64,000 bases of DNA, from NCBI GenBank assembly GCA_025055115.1, contig JANWYJ010000029.1:124001-188000 (forward strand), written 5' to 3'. Positions within the stretch are counted from its first letter, which is position 1, and every line of letters begins with the position of its first letter. Below are positions 46,105 to 53,660 of the stretch, in pieces. This DNA is from Gemmata sp. (GTDB taxonomy: Bacteria; Planctomycetota; Planctomycetia; Gemmatales; Gemmataceae). A program made the position numbers and the translations under genes. Below the pieces are notes generated by a model. It did not search any database and had not been told where the DNA came from. It saw nothing but the letters and a program-made list of their open reading frames with translations.

Positions 46105-46526
46105 TGACACTCCTTATTTACCGTCGCGGAACACGAACGCGGGCAAGGACTTGTGCCCCAAGAAGTGTACAGGTTCCTGGTAGGGTTGGTCAACTACCCC
46201 CGCGTGGACGCACAATCGAGAAAAATTTTCCAAAAAATACTTGACAACGACAAAAAATTGCGCAAAGAACCCAATAGAGAAAATTTGTTCACTTAAGCCC
46301 AAGATTCAGAAAGGCAGAAAGGCCAACAAGATTCAGAAAGCCCAACAAGATTCAGAAAGCCCAAGATAAAGAAAGGCCACGATAAAGAAAAGCCCAAGAT
46401 AAAGAAAGAAGATAAGGATTGTGCGAAAATTCGATGAACTTTCTTGTCCCCGGCGACACACCGGATAGCATTCTCGCCACTTGTCGTTGATTCCATCTCG
46501 ATTCGATTTCGATAGGGAGGTTCCTG
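46105..46526. repeat. Spacer with purine-rich tandem repeats
   Basis: At about 46296-46412, variants of an 18-19 bp unit GATTCAGAAAGCCCAACAA and then GATAAAGAAAGGCCAC repeat about six times, giving a strongly A/G-rich plus strand. Just before it, TTGACA at about 46242 resembles a -35 element in an AT-rich stretch; a matching -10 is not clear. The minus-strand frames here are only the repeat read through. The region is upstream of the PEP-CTERM gene. Confidence 0.75.
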
Positions 46527-47222
46527 ATGCTAGCACGGCGACGCATGTGGGGATGGGCGGCGATATGGGCCACCTTGGCCATCAACTCGGCCACGGCGGC
46601 TCCTGTGAGCGTGACGTGGACAACCACGGGCAACGCCGGGAATGAAACCTCAGTCACAGCAACGGTAACGGGTGCCAACGTTAGCGCGATTCCGCTCACA
46701 CGCGGCGCTGGCTTAGGCCCCAACGCCGGTACCAATTCCTTCAACTCCAACGGTTGGACCGGAGAAGCTACCGACTATGTGCAGTTTGGTATTTCCATCG
46801 ATCCGGGCTTTCAAGCCACCCTCAACACCGTCAGTTTCTCACGCCAAGCCTCCAGTACAGGGCCGGGAACAATGGGGCTATTCAGCTCGTTGGATAACTT
46901 CACCACGGCCATCACGACTTTCTCTTCGGGCACTAGTGCCGCGAGCATCAGTATCCCGCTGAGCAGTCTGGGGACTGTTACGGGTGATGTGACCTTGCGC
47001 TTGTTCGCGATTGGCACCACCAGTGCGAGTGGCGGAACGACCGCTGCCGGTGGCACGTTCCGGGTGATCAATCCGACACTCACAGGCGAGGTCAGCGTGA
47101 TTCCTCAAGCGCCGGCGCATGAAACAGCACCTGAACCCACGACGATGTGGACTTTGGCCGTGCTGGGAGTGTTCGCTCTGGTTTTTCGCCTCCGCCGACG
47201 TTGGGTGCCTTGCGTAGCCTGA
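46527..47222 (+). CDS. PEP-CTERM sorting-signal surface protein
   Basis: A 231-residue exported protein with a signal peptide (residues 1-25) and a Ser/Thr/Gly-rich beta-type body. It ends in a PEP-CTERM signal: PEP at the start of the tail (APEPTTMWTLAVLGVF), a hydrophobic helix and the basic RLRRR end. Such proteins are processed by an exosortase, which is not in this window. The body resembles no enzyme. GGGAGG lies 6-7 bases before ATG 46527. The stop is inside a repeat that recurs 75 bases on and is followed by a good terminator. Confidence 0.88.
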   Translation: MLARRRMWGWAAIWATLAINSATAAPVSVTWTTTGNAGNETSVTATVTGANVSAIPLTRGAGLGPNAGTNSFNSNGWTGEATDYVQFGISIDPGFQATLNTVSFSRQASSTGPGTMGLFSSLDNFTTAITTFSSGTSAASISIPLSSLGTVTGDVTLRLFAIGTTSASGGTTAAGGTFRVINPTLTGEVSVIPQAPAHETAPEPTTMWTLAVLGVFALVFRLRRRWVPCVA

Positions 47223-47335
47223 TGGCGTCATGCCGATAGCGATCGACACAAAACCCCGGCGGGCGAGGTCCGACTAGACGAGGTCGTGGACGCGCGATGG
47301 CGTCATGCCGATAGTGATCGACACAAAACCCCGGC
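47221..47335. repeat. 40-bp direct repeat pair, period 75, covering the PEP-CTERM stop
   Basis: The copies at 47221-47260 and 47296-47335 differ at a single base. The first begins within the stop codon of the PEP-CTERM gene; the second ends inside the terminator hairpin, so the upstream copy is a half hairpin. Confidence 0.9.
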
Positions 47336-47353
47336 TACGCACCGGGGTTTTGT
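47323..47353. terminator. Rho-independent terminator after the PEP-CTERM gene
   Basis: A perfect 12-bp stem, ACAAAACCCCGG / CCGGGGTTTTGT, with a 7-base loop. T-rich arms give a weak U-tract on either strand, so it may act bidirectionally. It lies 101 bases after the stop and is the clearest terminator in this part of the window. Confidence 0.75.
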
Positions 47354-47376
47354 CGTGAGGTGAATGTGAGCCAGGG

Positions 47377-47474
47377 AGGATTTCTCATGCCGTGGGGTAG
47401 GGTTCAGGAAGGATTTCTCATCCGTGGAGTGGGGTTCAGGAAGGATTTCTCATGCCGTGGGGTGGGGTTCAGGA
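47377..47474 (+). repeat. Three tandem 32-33 bp units upstream of nrnA
   Basis: Units at 47377-47409, 47410-47441 and 47442-47474 share AGGATTTCTCATGCCGTGGG; the middle one lacks a base. Each contains AGGA followed by ATG or a near miss at a spacing like a translation start, so the array resembles repeated decoy starts ahead of the real gene, which begins about 40 bases after the last unit. Confidence 0.85.
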
Positions 47475-47513
47475 ATAGAATGATTGTATCCCCGCCGAAT
47501 GGAACGCGTCCTC

Positions 47514-48515
47514 ATGCCGCTGGATTGGTCGCCGCTTGTGGCTTGGTTGCGTCGCTATGAACGCCCCTTGCTGATGACCCACATTCGCCCCGATGCCGAC
47601 GGGCTGGGGTCGCAACTGGCTTTGCAGGAGGCCCTCACGGCTATCGGCCAGCAGCCCCGGGTGGCCATCGCGAGCAAACTCCCCCCCCGCTATACCTTCC
47701 TCGATCCACACCGGCAATGGATCGAAGACTTCCACCCCACGTTGTTCAGCGACCGAGATTGTGTGCTGATTCTCGATACGGGAACGTGGAACCAGTTGGG
47801 TGATTTTGGCCAGTGGCTGCAAGCCTCATCATTGCCGCGTGCGGTCGTCGATCACCACCGTACGCAAGACGACCTCGGCGGACTTCGTTTGGTTGATACT
47901 ACCGCAGAAGCCACTGGCCGTTTGGCATACGAGATCATCACGGCCTTGGGTCTGCCGCTGAGTCCGCGGATGGCCCAGCATCTGTTCATGGCTGTCGCCA
48001 CTGATACTGGCTGGTTCCGACATGCGAACACTACGCCAGCGACTTTCGCTCTGTGTGGCGAATTGGTTGCGCGCGGGGCCAACCCCACGGTTCTCTACGA
48101 GCAGCTGTACGAATCCGCGACGCTGGCCCGCTTGAAACTGACGGCGTTGGCTCTGGAACGGCTCCAGGTGGTCGCCGATGGGAAAATCGCGTACACCGAA
48201 ATTCGCTTGGCCGACTATGCCGCCACCGGAGCTGTGCCAGGCGATACGGAAGACCTCATCAACTACCCTCGCGGCATTGATGGCGTCGCAATTGCCGTGT
48301 TGTTCATCGAACAGCCTGATGGTGGCACCAAGGTGAGTTGGCGTTCGCGGGCGGTCGATGTTTCGCAATTAGCCGAGCGCTGGGGCGGCGGCGGACACAA
48401 ACTTGCCAGCGGTGCCCGAGTATTGCAACCGCTCGATCAGGTTCGCCCCGAGGTGTTGAACGCCACAGCGGCCCTGCTGCGTGGAGACTGGACCTGTGCC
48501 GGGGAGAGAGGTTGA
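47514..48515 (+). CDS. nrnA: DHH-family phosphoesterase, NrnA-like
   Basis: A 333-residue DHH/DHHA1 protein resembling NrnA, which degrades short oligoribonucleotides and 3'-phosphoadenosine 5'-phosphate. The DHH motifs are complete: THIRPDADGLGSQ (I), ILDTGTWNQLG (II), VVDHHRTQ (III) and FMAVATDTGWFRH (IV). The DHHA1 end reads WGGGGHKLASGA. I place the start at ATG 47514 because the family's typical sequence begins there; ATG 47499 is an alternative. The next gene begins 15 bases after the stop, so the two are likely co-transcribed. Confidence 0.88.
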   Translation: MPLDWSPLVAWLRRYERPLLMTHIRPDADGLGSQLALQEALTAIGQQPRVAIASKLPPRYTFLDPHRQWIEDFHPTLFSDRDCVLILDTGTWNQLGDFGQWLQASSLPRAVVDHHRTQDDLGGLRLVDTTAEATGRLAYEIITALGLPLSPRMAQHLFMAVATDTGWFRHANTTPATFALCGELVARGANPTVLYEQLYESATLARLKLTALALERLQVVADGKIAYTEIRLADYAATGAVPGDTEDLINYPRGIDGVAIAVLFIEQPDGGTKVSWRSRAVDVSQLAERWGGGGHKLASGARVLQPLDQVRPEVLNATAALLRGDWTCAGERG

Positions 48516-48530
48516 TAGTGGGAGTGGCTT

Positions 48531-50219
48531 ATGTCGTACACGCTTCGCGATTTACCGCTGCCGGTGAAGGTGGTGGCGTCGGTCTTTTTGTTGGCGGTGG
48601 GGTTGGGTTACTCTTCGGCGATGGTGCAATTGCACATGCAGGACGCGAAGTCGGGCCAGCCGATGCCCACTGTGGACGACGTGATCCGCAAATACACCGG
48701 CAAGGTGAAATACGACCCCAATAATCCGCCGCCGGCTCCGATGTCGCGGCTCGAAGCCCTGATCAGCAGCCCGTTGATCGAGATCAGCTCGGCCTCGATG
48801 GCGGGGGCGTTTTTCGCCCAAAGTCGGGCCGAACGCGAACGGAATCCCATTCCGGAAGACGTTTTCCGCGCCCAACGCACCGGCGAGCAAACCGCAATTC
48901 AACTGTGGATCAACACGCCCGAAGACCAACGTCAAGCCGCCTACAATGCCGATCGGTTCATCCCCCCTCCCGGGAAAATGCCCGCGGCAATCACGCCCGA
49001 ATTTCTGGCTGGCGAAGCGATCAAGGTGAAGTCCATTCTCGATAAACGCTGCGGTTCGTGCCACTCGCATGGCGGCGAAAAGGAGAATATCCCCCTCGAT
49101 ACTTACGAGGGCTTCCGGCCCTATCTGGTGGTCGAAGCTGCGGCCCCGGTGGCCGGGTATGTGAAAGTGGAAGAACCCATCAGCATCACCAAACTGACGC
49201 AATCGACCCATGCCCACCTGCTCAGTTGGGCCGTGCTCTTTTCACTCACCGGCCTGATCTTTGCCTTCAGCAGCTACCCCACGGTGGTTCGGTGCATTCT
49301 CGGACCGTGGGTGGTGATCGCAGTCTTCGCCGATACGTCGTTGTGGTGGGCAGCGCGGCTGAGCGATGCCTGGGGGCCCTACTTCGCAATGGGCATCATC
49401 GGTACCGGGGCGGCTGCCGGTTTGGGCCTGGCCGCACAGATCGTCCTCAGTCTTTTCAACATGTACCGCACCACGGGGAAGATCGTATTGGCCGCTCTGT
49501 TCGCTCTGGGTGCCGGAATCGCCGGCTGGCTGTGGACAAGCACGATCCAACCGGCACTGGCCGAAAAACAACGCGCCGCCCAGCTCACGAAAGTGAACCC
49601 CCGCCCCACCGAACACCCCCCCAAGGACCCCACCCAACCCCAGACCGACCCCAACAACAACCGCCCCAAACCTGAACCCAAAGCCTACCAACCCCTCAAC
49701 GACCTCGACCGCCTCCTGACACTCCCGGTGCGCGATGACAACGGCCAACCCCTGCCGCCCGACCAGATTCAGTTCAACGGCGGCCCCAAAGGCAGCATGG
49801 TCGCAGCCTTCTTCGAGAAAGACAAAGACTACAAAAAATGGATGGACGACCCCACCATTCCCCAAGAAACCAAAGCCCAACGCCAAGCCGAACGCGACGC
49901 CGAACTGGCCGCGCTGCAAGCCTGGGTTCGTAGTCCGGAGGCTATTCGCAAACCAGCCTACGAAGCCAACAGCTTCCCCGTGCCCGAATCGCTCGCCGCC
50001 CGCCTGACCTCAGAATTCATCCACAATGGCAAGGTCCGGATCAAATCCCTCATCGATGCCCGCTGTGGGACCTGCCACGCTCCGGAGAAGAAGCAAGAAG
50101 ACTACCCTCTGACCACCTACGAAGAATTATCGCTGTACCTGAAACCACTGGCCCCCCAACCGCCCGCGCCCAACCCGGCGCCCCCACCCCCGGTCCCACC
50201 CGCCCAAGACGACAACTAA
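48531..50219 (+). CDS. Membrane protein with two CxxCH heme-type motifs
   Basis: A 562-residue membrane protein. There is one N-terminal helix (about 12-32), an extracytoplasmic segment with Cys174-x-x-Cys177-His178, four more helices (about 226-340) and a second soluble segment ending in Cys512-x-x-Cys515-His516. Both sites sit in matching KSI(L/I)DxRCGxCH contexts, so they are a duplicated heme or metal module. The linker and C-terminus are Pro-rich. It resembles planctomycete membrane-bound cytochrome-like proteins without a known function. GGGAG sits 6 bases before ATG 48531. It is probably in an operon with nrnA, a curious pairing. Confidence 0.75.
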   Translation: MSYTLRDLPLPVKVVASVFLLAVGLGYSSAMVQLHMQDAKSGQPMPTVDDVIRKYTGKVKYDPNNPPPAPMSRLEALISSPLIEISSASMAGAFFAQSRAERERNPIPEDVFRAQRTGEQTAIQLWINTPEDQRQAAYNADRFIPPPGKMPAAITPEFLAGEAIKVKSILDKRCGSCHSHGGEKENIPLDTYEGFRPYLVVEAAAPVAGYVKVEEPISITKLTQSTHAHLLSWAVLFSLTGLIFAFSSYPTVVRCILGPWVVIAVFADTSLWWAARLSDAWGPYFAMGIIGTGAAAGLGLAAQIVLSLFNMYRTTGKIVLAALFALGAGIAGWLWTSTIQPALAEKQRAAQLTKVNPRPTEHPPKDPTQPQTDPNNNRPKPEPKAYQPLNDLDRLLTLPVRDDNGQPLPPDQIQFNGGPKGSMVAAFFEKDKDYKKWMDDPTIPQETKAQRQAERDAELAALQAWVRSPEAIRKPAYEANSFPVPESLAARLTSEFIHNGKVRIKSLIDARCGTCHAPEKKQEDYPLTTYEELSLYLKPLAPQPPAPNPAPPPPVPPAQDDN

Positions 50220-50794
50220 CCCCCCGGTTCGGCAAATAGTTCGGCAAATAAACGCATTCCATCCTGTGGGGCATTGCCCGCCATGAGGTCATGCCCCCAA
50301 TAGCGGACACGCGCATCCACTTCGACTTTCGCCATTGACTTTCGACTTTCGCCATTGACTGAGGATGCCGACAACACGTTATCCACCGTTTGCGTGCAGA
50401 CAATAAGCGATGAATCCGCTGTGATCCGGACCCAAGGCAGACCTATCGTGTTCCAACGTCGCCGCGGCGAGTCCCCAATCGTGTGCTGCTCGCCGCACCA
50501 TACGCAGCAGTCCGAGGCCAAGGACGTGAAGGAGTCGCGAAAGCCATAGGCTGAGATGTTATCCTTCCGATGTGCGTGAATTGTCGTGAGGGAATCTCAT
50601 CGCGAAATGGATCGTCAGATTCGTCGTCGTGGATGGTCATTCGCTGTACAATCACTACCGATGCGTCCATCCGCTGTGACCTCGCCCGGATTGGGCTAAT
50701 GGATTGGGCTGATGTGACCATGCGAAGACCTGTTTGCAGCGAGCCAGTCCCTGCCACGACATCATCCAGCCGCCTGTGACCCGGAGACCGCATT
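50220..50794. repeat. Spacer with 12- and 20-bp tandem duplications
   Basis: There is no supported gene in 575 bases. An exact 12-bp tandem (GTTCGGCAAATA) lies at 50227-50238/50239-50250 and an exact 20-bp tandem (TTCGACTTTCGCCATTGACT) at 50321-50340/50341-50360. The first follows the stop of the CxxCH gene by 7 bases. Short open frames over 50216-50808 on both strands look spurious. Confidence 0.85.
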
Positions 50795-51847
50795 GTGAAT
50801 GCCATCATGATGGAACCGTTGGTTTCTTCGCCAAGGATGGCTCAGAAAGCGATATGCTTATATTGCGGTGGCTCCGAACTGCAACTCGCCTATCGTGGAG
50901 TTCGCGACCGCCTGGGGTTTGTTCCCGGGGAGCGCGAATTTTGGCAATGCCAGGAGTGTGGTTCGCTCGTCTTGCATCCGATTCCTCGATGGGAAGAAGT
51001 CGCATCCTTCTATCCGCCTGTGTACACCTTTACCTATGACCTCGCGGAGGCCAACAGCCTCAAGCGTCGGCTGACGCGATGGGAGTATCGGGCCTTCTAC
51101 CGCCCACAATATCATGGACAAGCGAACATAGTCCTTCGGCATCTGGCTCATCAACCGCCTCCTGGCCGCAAGCTGCTCGATATTGGGTGTGGGCGGGGGC
51201 TGAGGCTCCTCGAGTTCCGAGCGCGGGGTTGGGACGTTCATGGCGCCGATTTCGATAGCGCTTGTGTCCACTACCTCCGCCATACATTGGGTATTCCCGC
51301 TGTCTGTGCCGATGCGGCCAGCGTGGGCCAGCACTATCCGCACCACTCCTTCGACCTGGTGACCGCATTTCACCTGCTCGAACACTTACCCGACGTCTCC
51401 AGTGTTCTGGCTGTTGGCTTCGATCTGCTCAAACCCGGCGGCTGGCTGGCGATCGCCTGTCCTCTCGCCGACAATCCCGGACTACGGCTGTTCGGAACTC
51501 ACTGGTGTGCGGTCAGCGAAGCTCCGCGGCACATGACAATCCCCTCCAGACGCGGTTTAATCCTGGCGGCCATGAATCATGGTTTTCAGAACCCCACGGT
51601 CCTTCCTGATCATTTCTTCCAGTGTGCTGCGACCTACGCGCTGTCGGCCGTTCCTATGGCGAATACCACGAGTGCGATGGCTCGTGGTTTTGTCGGTGCC
51701 CTCACAGCACGCTTGCTCGGTGGCATTGGTTTGATTGGTGGGCTACTGGCTCGGGCCATAGAAATAACGAGCGGGGCTGCCCCCTCCTGTGGCATCCTGC
51801 TGGCCCGCAAACCGGCCCGCGAGGCTGCCCCCGAGGTTGTTTCCTAA
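50795..51847 (+). CDS. Class I SAM-dependent methyltransferase with N-terminal zinc-finger-like segment
   Basis: A 350-residue protein. The N-terminal part has a Cys-rich motif (CLYCGGSEL, residues 21-29, then WQCQECGSLVLHPIP), a possible zinc ribbon. The methyltransferase domain (about 125-260) has SAM-binding motif I LLDIGCGRGLRLLEF and later VTAFHLLEHLPD and LLKPGGWLAI. A C-terminal Gly/Ala-rich helix at about 300-325 may be membrane-associated. This layout is common in methyltransferases of surface-glycan gene sets. The GTG start at 50795 has GGAG 8 bases upstream. The substrate is unknown; no glycan genes are adjacent. Confidence 0.82.
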   Translation: MNAIMMEPLVSSPRMAQKAICLYCGGSELQLAYRGVRDRLGFVPGEREFWQCQECGSLVLHPIPRWEEVASFYPPVYTFTYDLAEANSLKRRLTRWEYRAFYRPQYHGQANIVLRHLAHQPPPGRKLLDIGCGRGLRLLEFRARGWDVHGADFDSACVHYLRHTLGIPAVCADAASVGQHYPHHSFDLVTAFHLLEHLPDVSSVLAVGFDLLKPGGWLAIACPLADNPGLRLFGTHWCAVSEAPRHMTIPSRRGLILAAMNHGFQNPTVLPDHFFQCAATYALSAVPMANTTSAMARGFVGALTARLLGGIGLIGGLLARAIEITSGAAPSCGILLARKPAREAAPEVVS

Positions 51848-52148
51848 CGCCGGGGGGGGCAGAATGCGGCTTATTTTCAGCTGTTGGGGGGTGGAGACTG
51901 TTTCAAAACCCGAAAAAAGCCGAACGATATGCCGTAATCGGCAACTAGTAATCGGCAACTATCCCGGTGTTTGGAAACGTCCTCCAGGAACTGTTCTCAG
52001 CTTTTGGGGGGTAGGAACGGCCTCCCATCAACCAGGTTTACGGATGACTTCGCCACGCCCTTCCTGTTGAACGCTTTGCTTCAACGTCTTATTGTGGATT
52101 GGCTATGACTCTTGCCACAAGTGCCCATTCACTGGCGACGATGAACGC
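51848..52148. repeat. Convergent spacer with local duplications
   Basis: An exact 14-bp tandem, GTAATCGGCAACTA, lies at 51934-51947/51948-51961. A 27-bp block, TTYTCAGCTKTTGGGGGGTR and onward, occurs at 51874-51900 and 51994-52020. The 301-base spacer lies between the methyltransferase and coiled-coil genes and holds no other recognisable feature. Confidence 0.75.
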
Positions 52149-53186
52149 TCAGCGGCGCGAGTTGGGTGAACCGGGGTTAGCCATCACTTCCTGCGCGCGG
52201 CGTTGGAATTTGGCCATCTGTTCGCGGAGGCCGGAGTCGCCACGTTGAAGCAGTTCCAGCTCGTGTTGAATTTCGGCACTCAGGCGTCGGAGTTCGGTTT
52301 CTTGTCGGGCCAAAAGTGCCCGTTCGCGAGCCATCGAGACTTCCATGGACCGCATTTGGTTTTCGAGGGCTTCCTCGTCCTCGCGGAGCTGGCGGCGTTC
52401 ATCTTCGAGGCGTTTGCGTTCTTGGGCGAGTTTAGCGCTTTCTTTCTCCAGCTCATCCGCCCATTCTTCCAATTCTGTGCGTGTCTTGGGAGCCGGCGGC
52501 GGCGGGACCAATTCCCCCTTGGCGATTTGCTCTTCAATGGCTCCTAATTGTGCACTGAGTGCTTCGATTTGCGCATCTTTGGCCTGGAGGGCTTCTTCGT
52601 ATTGTTGTTGTTGGGCCACCCATTGCTGTTCGGTATTGCTGGCTTCCTGGAGCAGGTGTTTCATTTCTTCCAACAGGGAACGGAGTTCGCTATTTTCAGC
52701 GCGCAGGCGTTGAATTTCGACCAAAGGGGAATCATCGTGGCGCTGGGCGGCCAGCGTCAGATCGTGGAGATGATTCAGCGCTCCAGCGATGGTAGCATCG
52801 TAGTAACGGCTGGTTGGCGGCTGGGTACGGCGATTCACCGGAGGGCGAACGGGCAAAGCTTCGGGAACTGACGGCGGGGGAGCGATGACCGATCGTGGCG
52901 GTGGTACCGGAACTGCCCCGGACTTGCCCGGCATCCGCAGACGGGCGAGCAAATCGGTGGAACTCGAACGGCTCGGTGGCGGCGCAACTGCTGGTGTGGG
53001 CGTCGGTTGCGGCGGCGCAACGGGAAGTGCTGCGGTCAGTTCCGCGGTCAGTTCCGCGGGCGATTCCGCGGTGGTGGCGGCCGCGGCCAACGGCGGTGGC
53101 GTGGAAGCTAGCAACCGCCGCCGCAGTTCCGCCGCGGAAATCGACGTATTCGGTTGATCGCTCGGGGGGGGGGTCGGATTCGCCAT
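52149..53186 (-). CDS. Coiled-coil protein with Pro/Ser-rich N-terminus
   Basis: A 345-residue hydrophilic protein with no enzyme motif. Residues 1-150 are Pro/Ala/Ser/Thr-rich (for example SAAELRRRLLAST, then disordered). From about 165 on, long Glu/Gln/Arg-rich heptads (EEMKHLLQEASNTEQQW, LEEWADELEKESAKLAQERK) form a coiled coil to residue about 335. This suggests a structural or scaffolding role, but no family is recognised. The ATG at 53186 has a weak ribosome site. It is divergent from the large VWA gene, though no link is known. Confidence 0.7.
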   Translation of the reverse strand: MANPTPPPSDQPNTSISAAELRRRLLASTPPPLAAAATTAESPAELTAELTAALPVAPPQPTPTPAVAPPPSRSSSTDLLARLRMPGKSGAVPVPPPRSVIAPPPSVPEALPVRPPVNRRTQPPTSRYYDATIAGALNHLHDLTLAAQRHDDSPLVEIQRLRAENSELRSLLEEMKHLLQEASNTEQQWVAQQQQYEEALQAKDAQIEALSAQLGAIEEQIAKGELVPPPPAPKTRTELEEWADELEKESAKLAQERKRLEDERRQLREDEEALENQMRSMEVSMARERALLARQETELRRLSAEIQHELELLQRGDSGLREQMAKFQRRAQEVMANPGSPNSRR

Positions 53187-53660
53187 GATCGGATGAATTG
53201 GTTGTTGAGAGTCTCGATCCGGTGGGATTTTTTGCCATAAAAGCAACGGCAGATTGAATTTATAGCACTGAGGCTGGACCGTTCCCTGCACCATCCCACA
53301 ACGGCCGACAGAACGCTCCCTACCGGGGAACGTAGGCCGTGGAATCCGCAAGTCAAATCAAAATCGCTGCGCCGGATAGGGGGATTTCACCGAAAAAACG
53401 GTCGTTAAGCCGTGAGTGCGTTGCGGGAAACCGTGGAACTCGCCAACAGAATCATCCCGGGGGCGTTACACCGGGTAGACTTCGAGCAACCGCTAACCCG
53501 GGGCCGGTCTTTGGCCACCCCCGTCGCACTCGTGAAGGGGGTTCGCCAAAGACGTGTGGCGATACCACCGGGGGTTATCGTACAATCAACCTTGAGAGTT
53601 CGTACACGTTGGGCCTTCCGACTTGCTGGCCGGATGCCCTCCAGTAGGAGCGATTGGGCA
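53187..53660. other. Divergent spacer with a hairpin and promoter-like element
   Basis: A hairpin at 53507-53553 combines an 8-bp arm (GTCTTTGG / CCAAAGAC) and a CCCCC / GGGGG inner stem. About 25 bases further, TACAAT near 53580 resembles a -10 element for the VWA gene. No supported gene is in these 474 bases; the frame continuing upstream of 53661 has no conserved content. Confidence 0.45.

Noticed and set aside
45265-46107. 280-codon open frame on the plus strand
   Set aside because: It lies antisense to the ACT-domain gene, which has a clear ribosome site and a recognisable fold.
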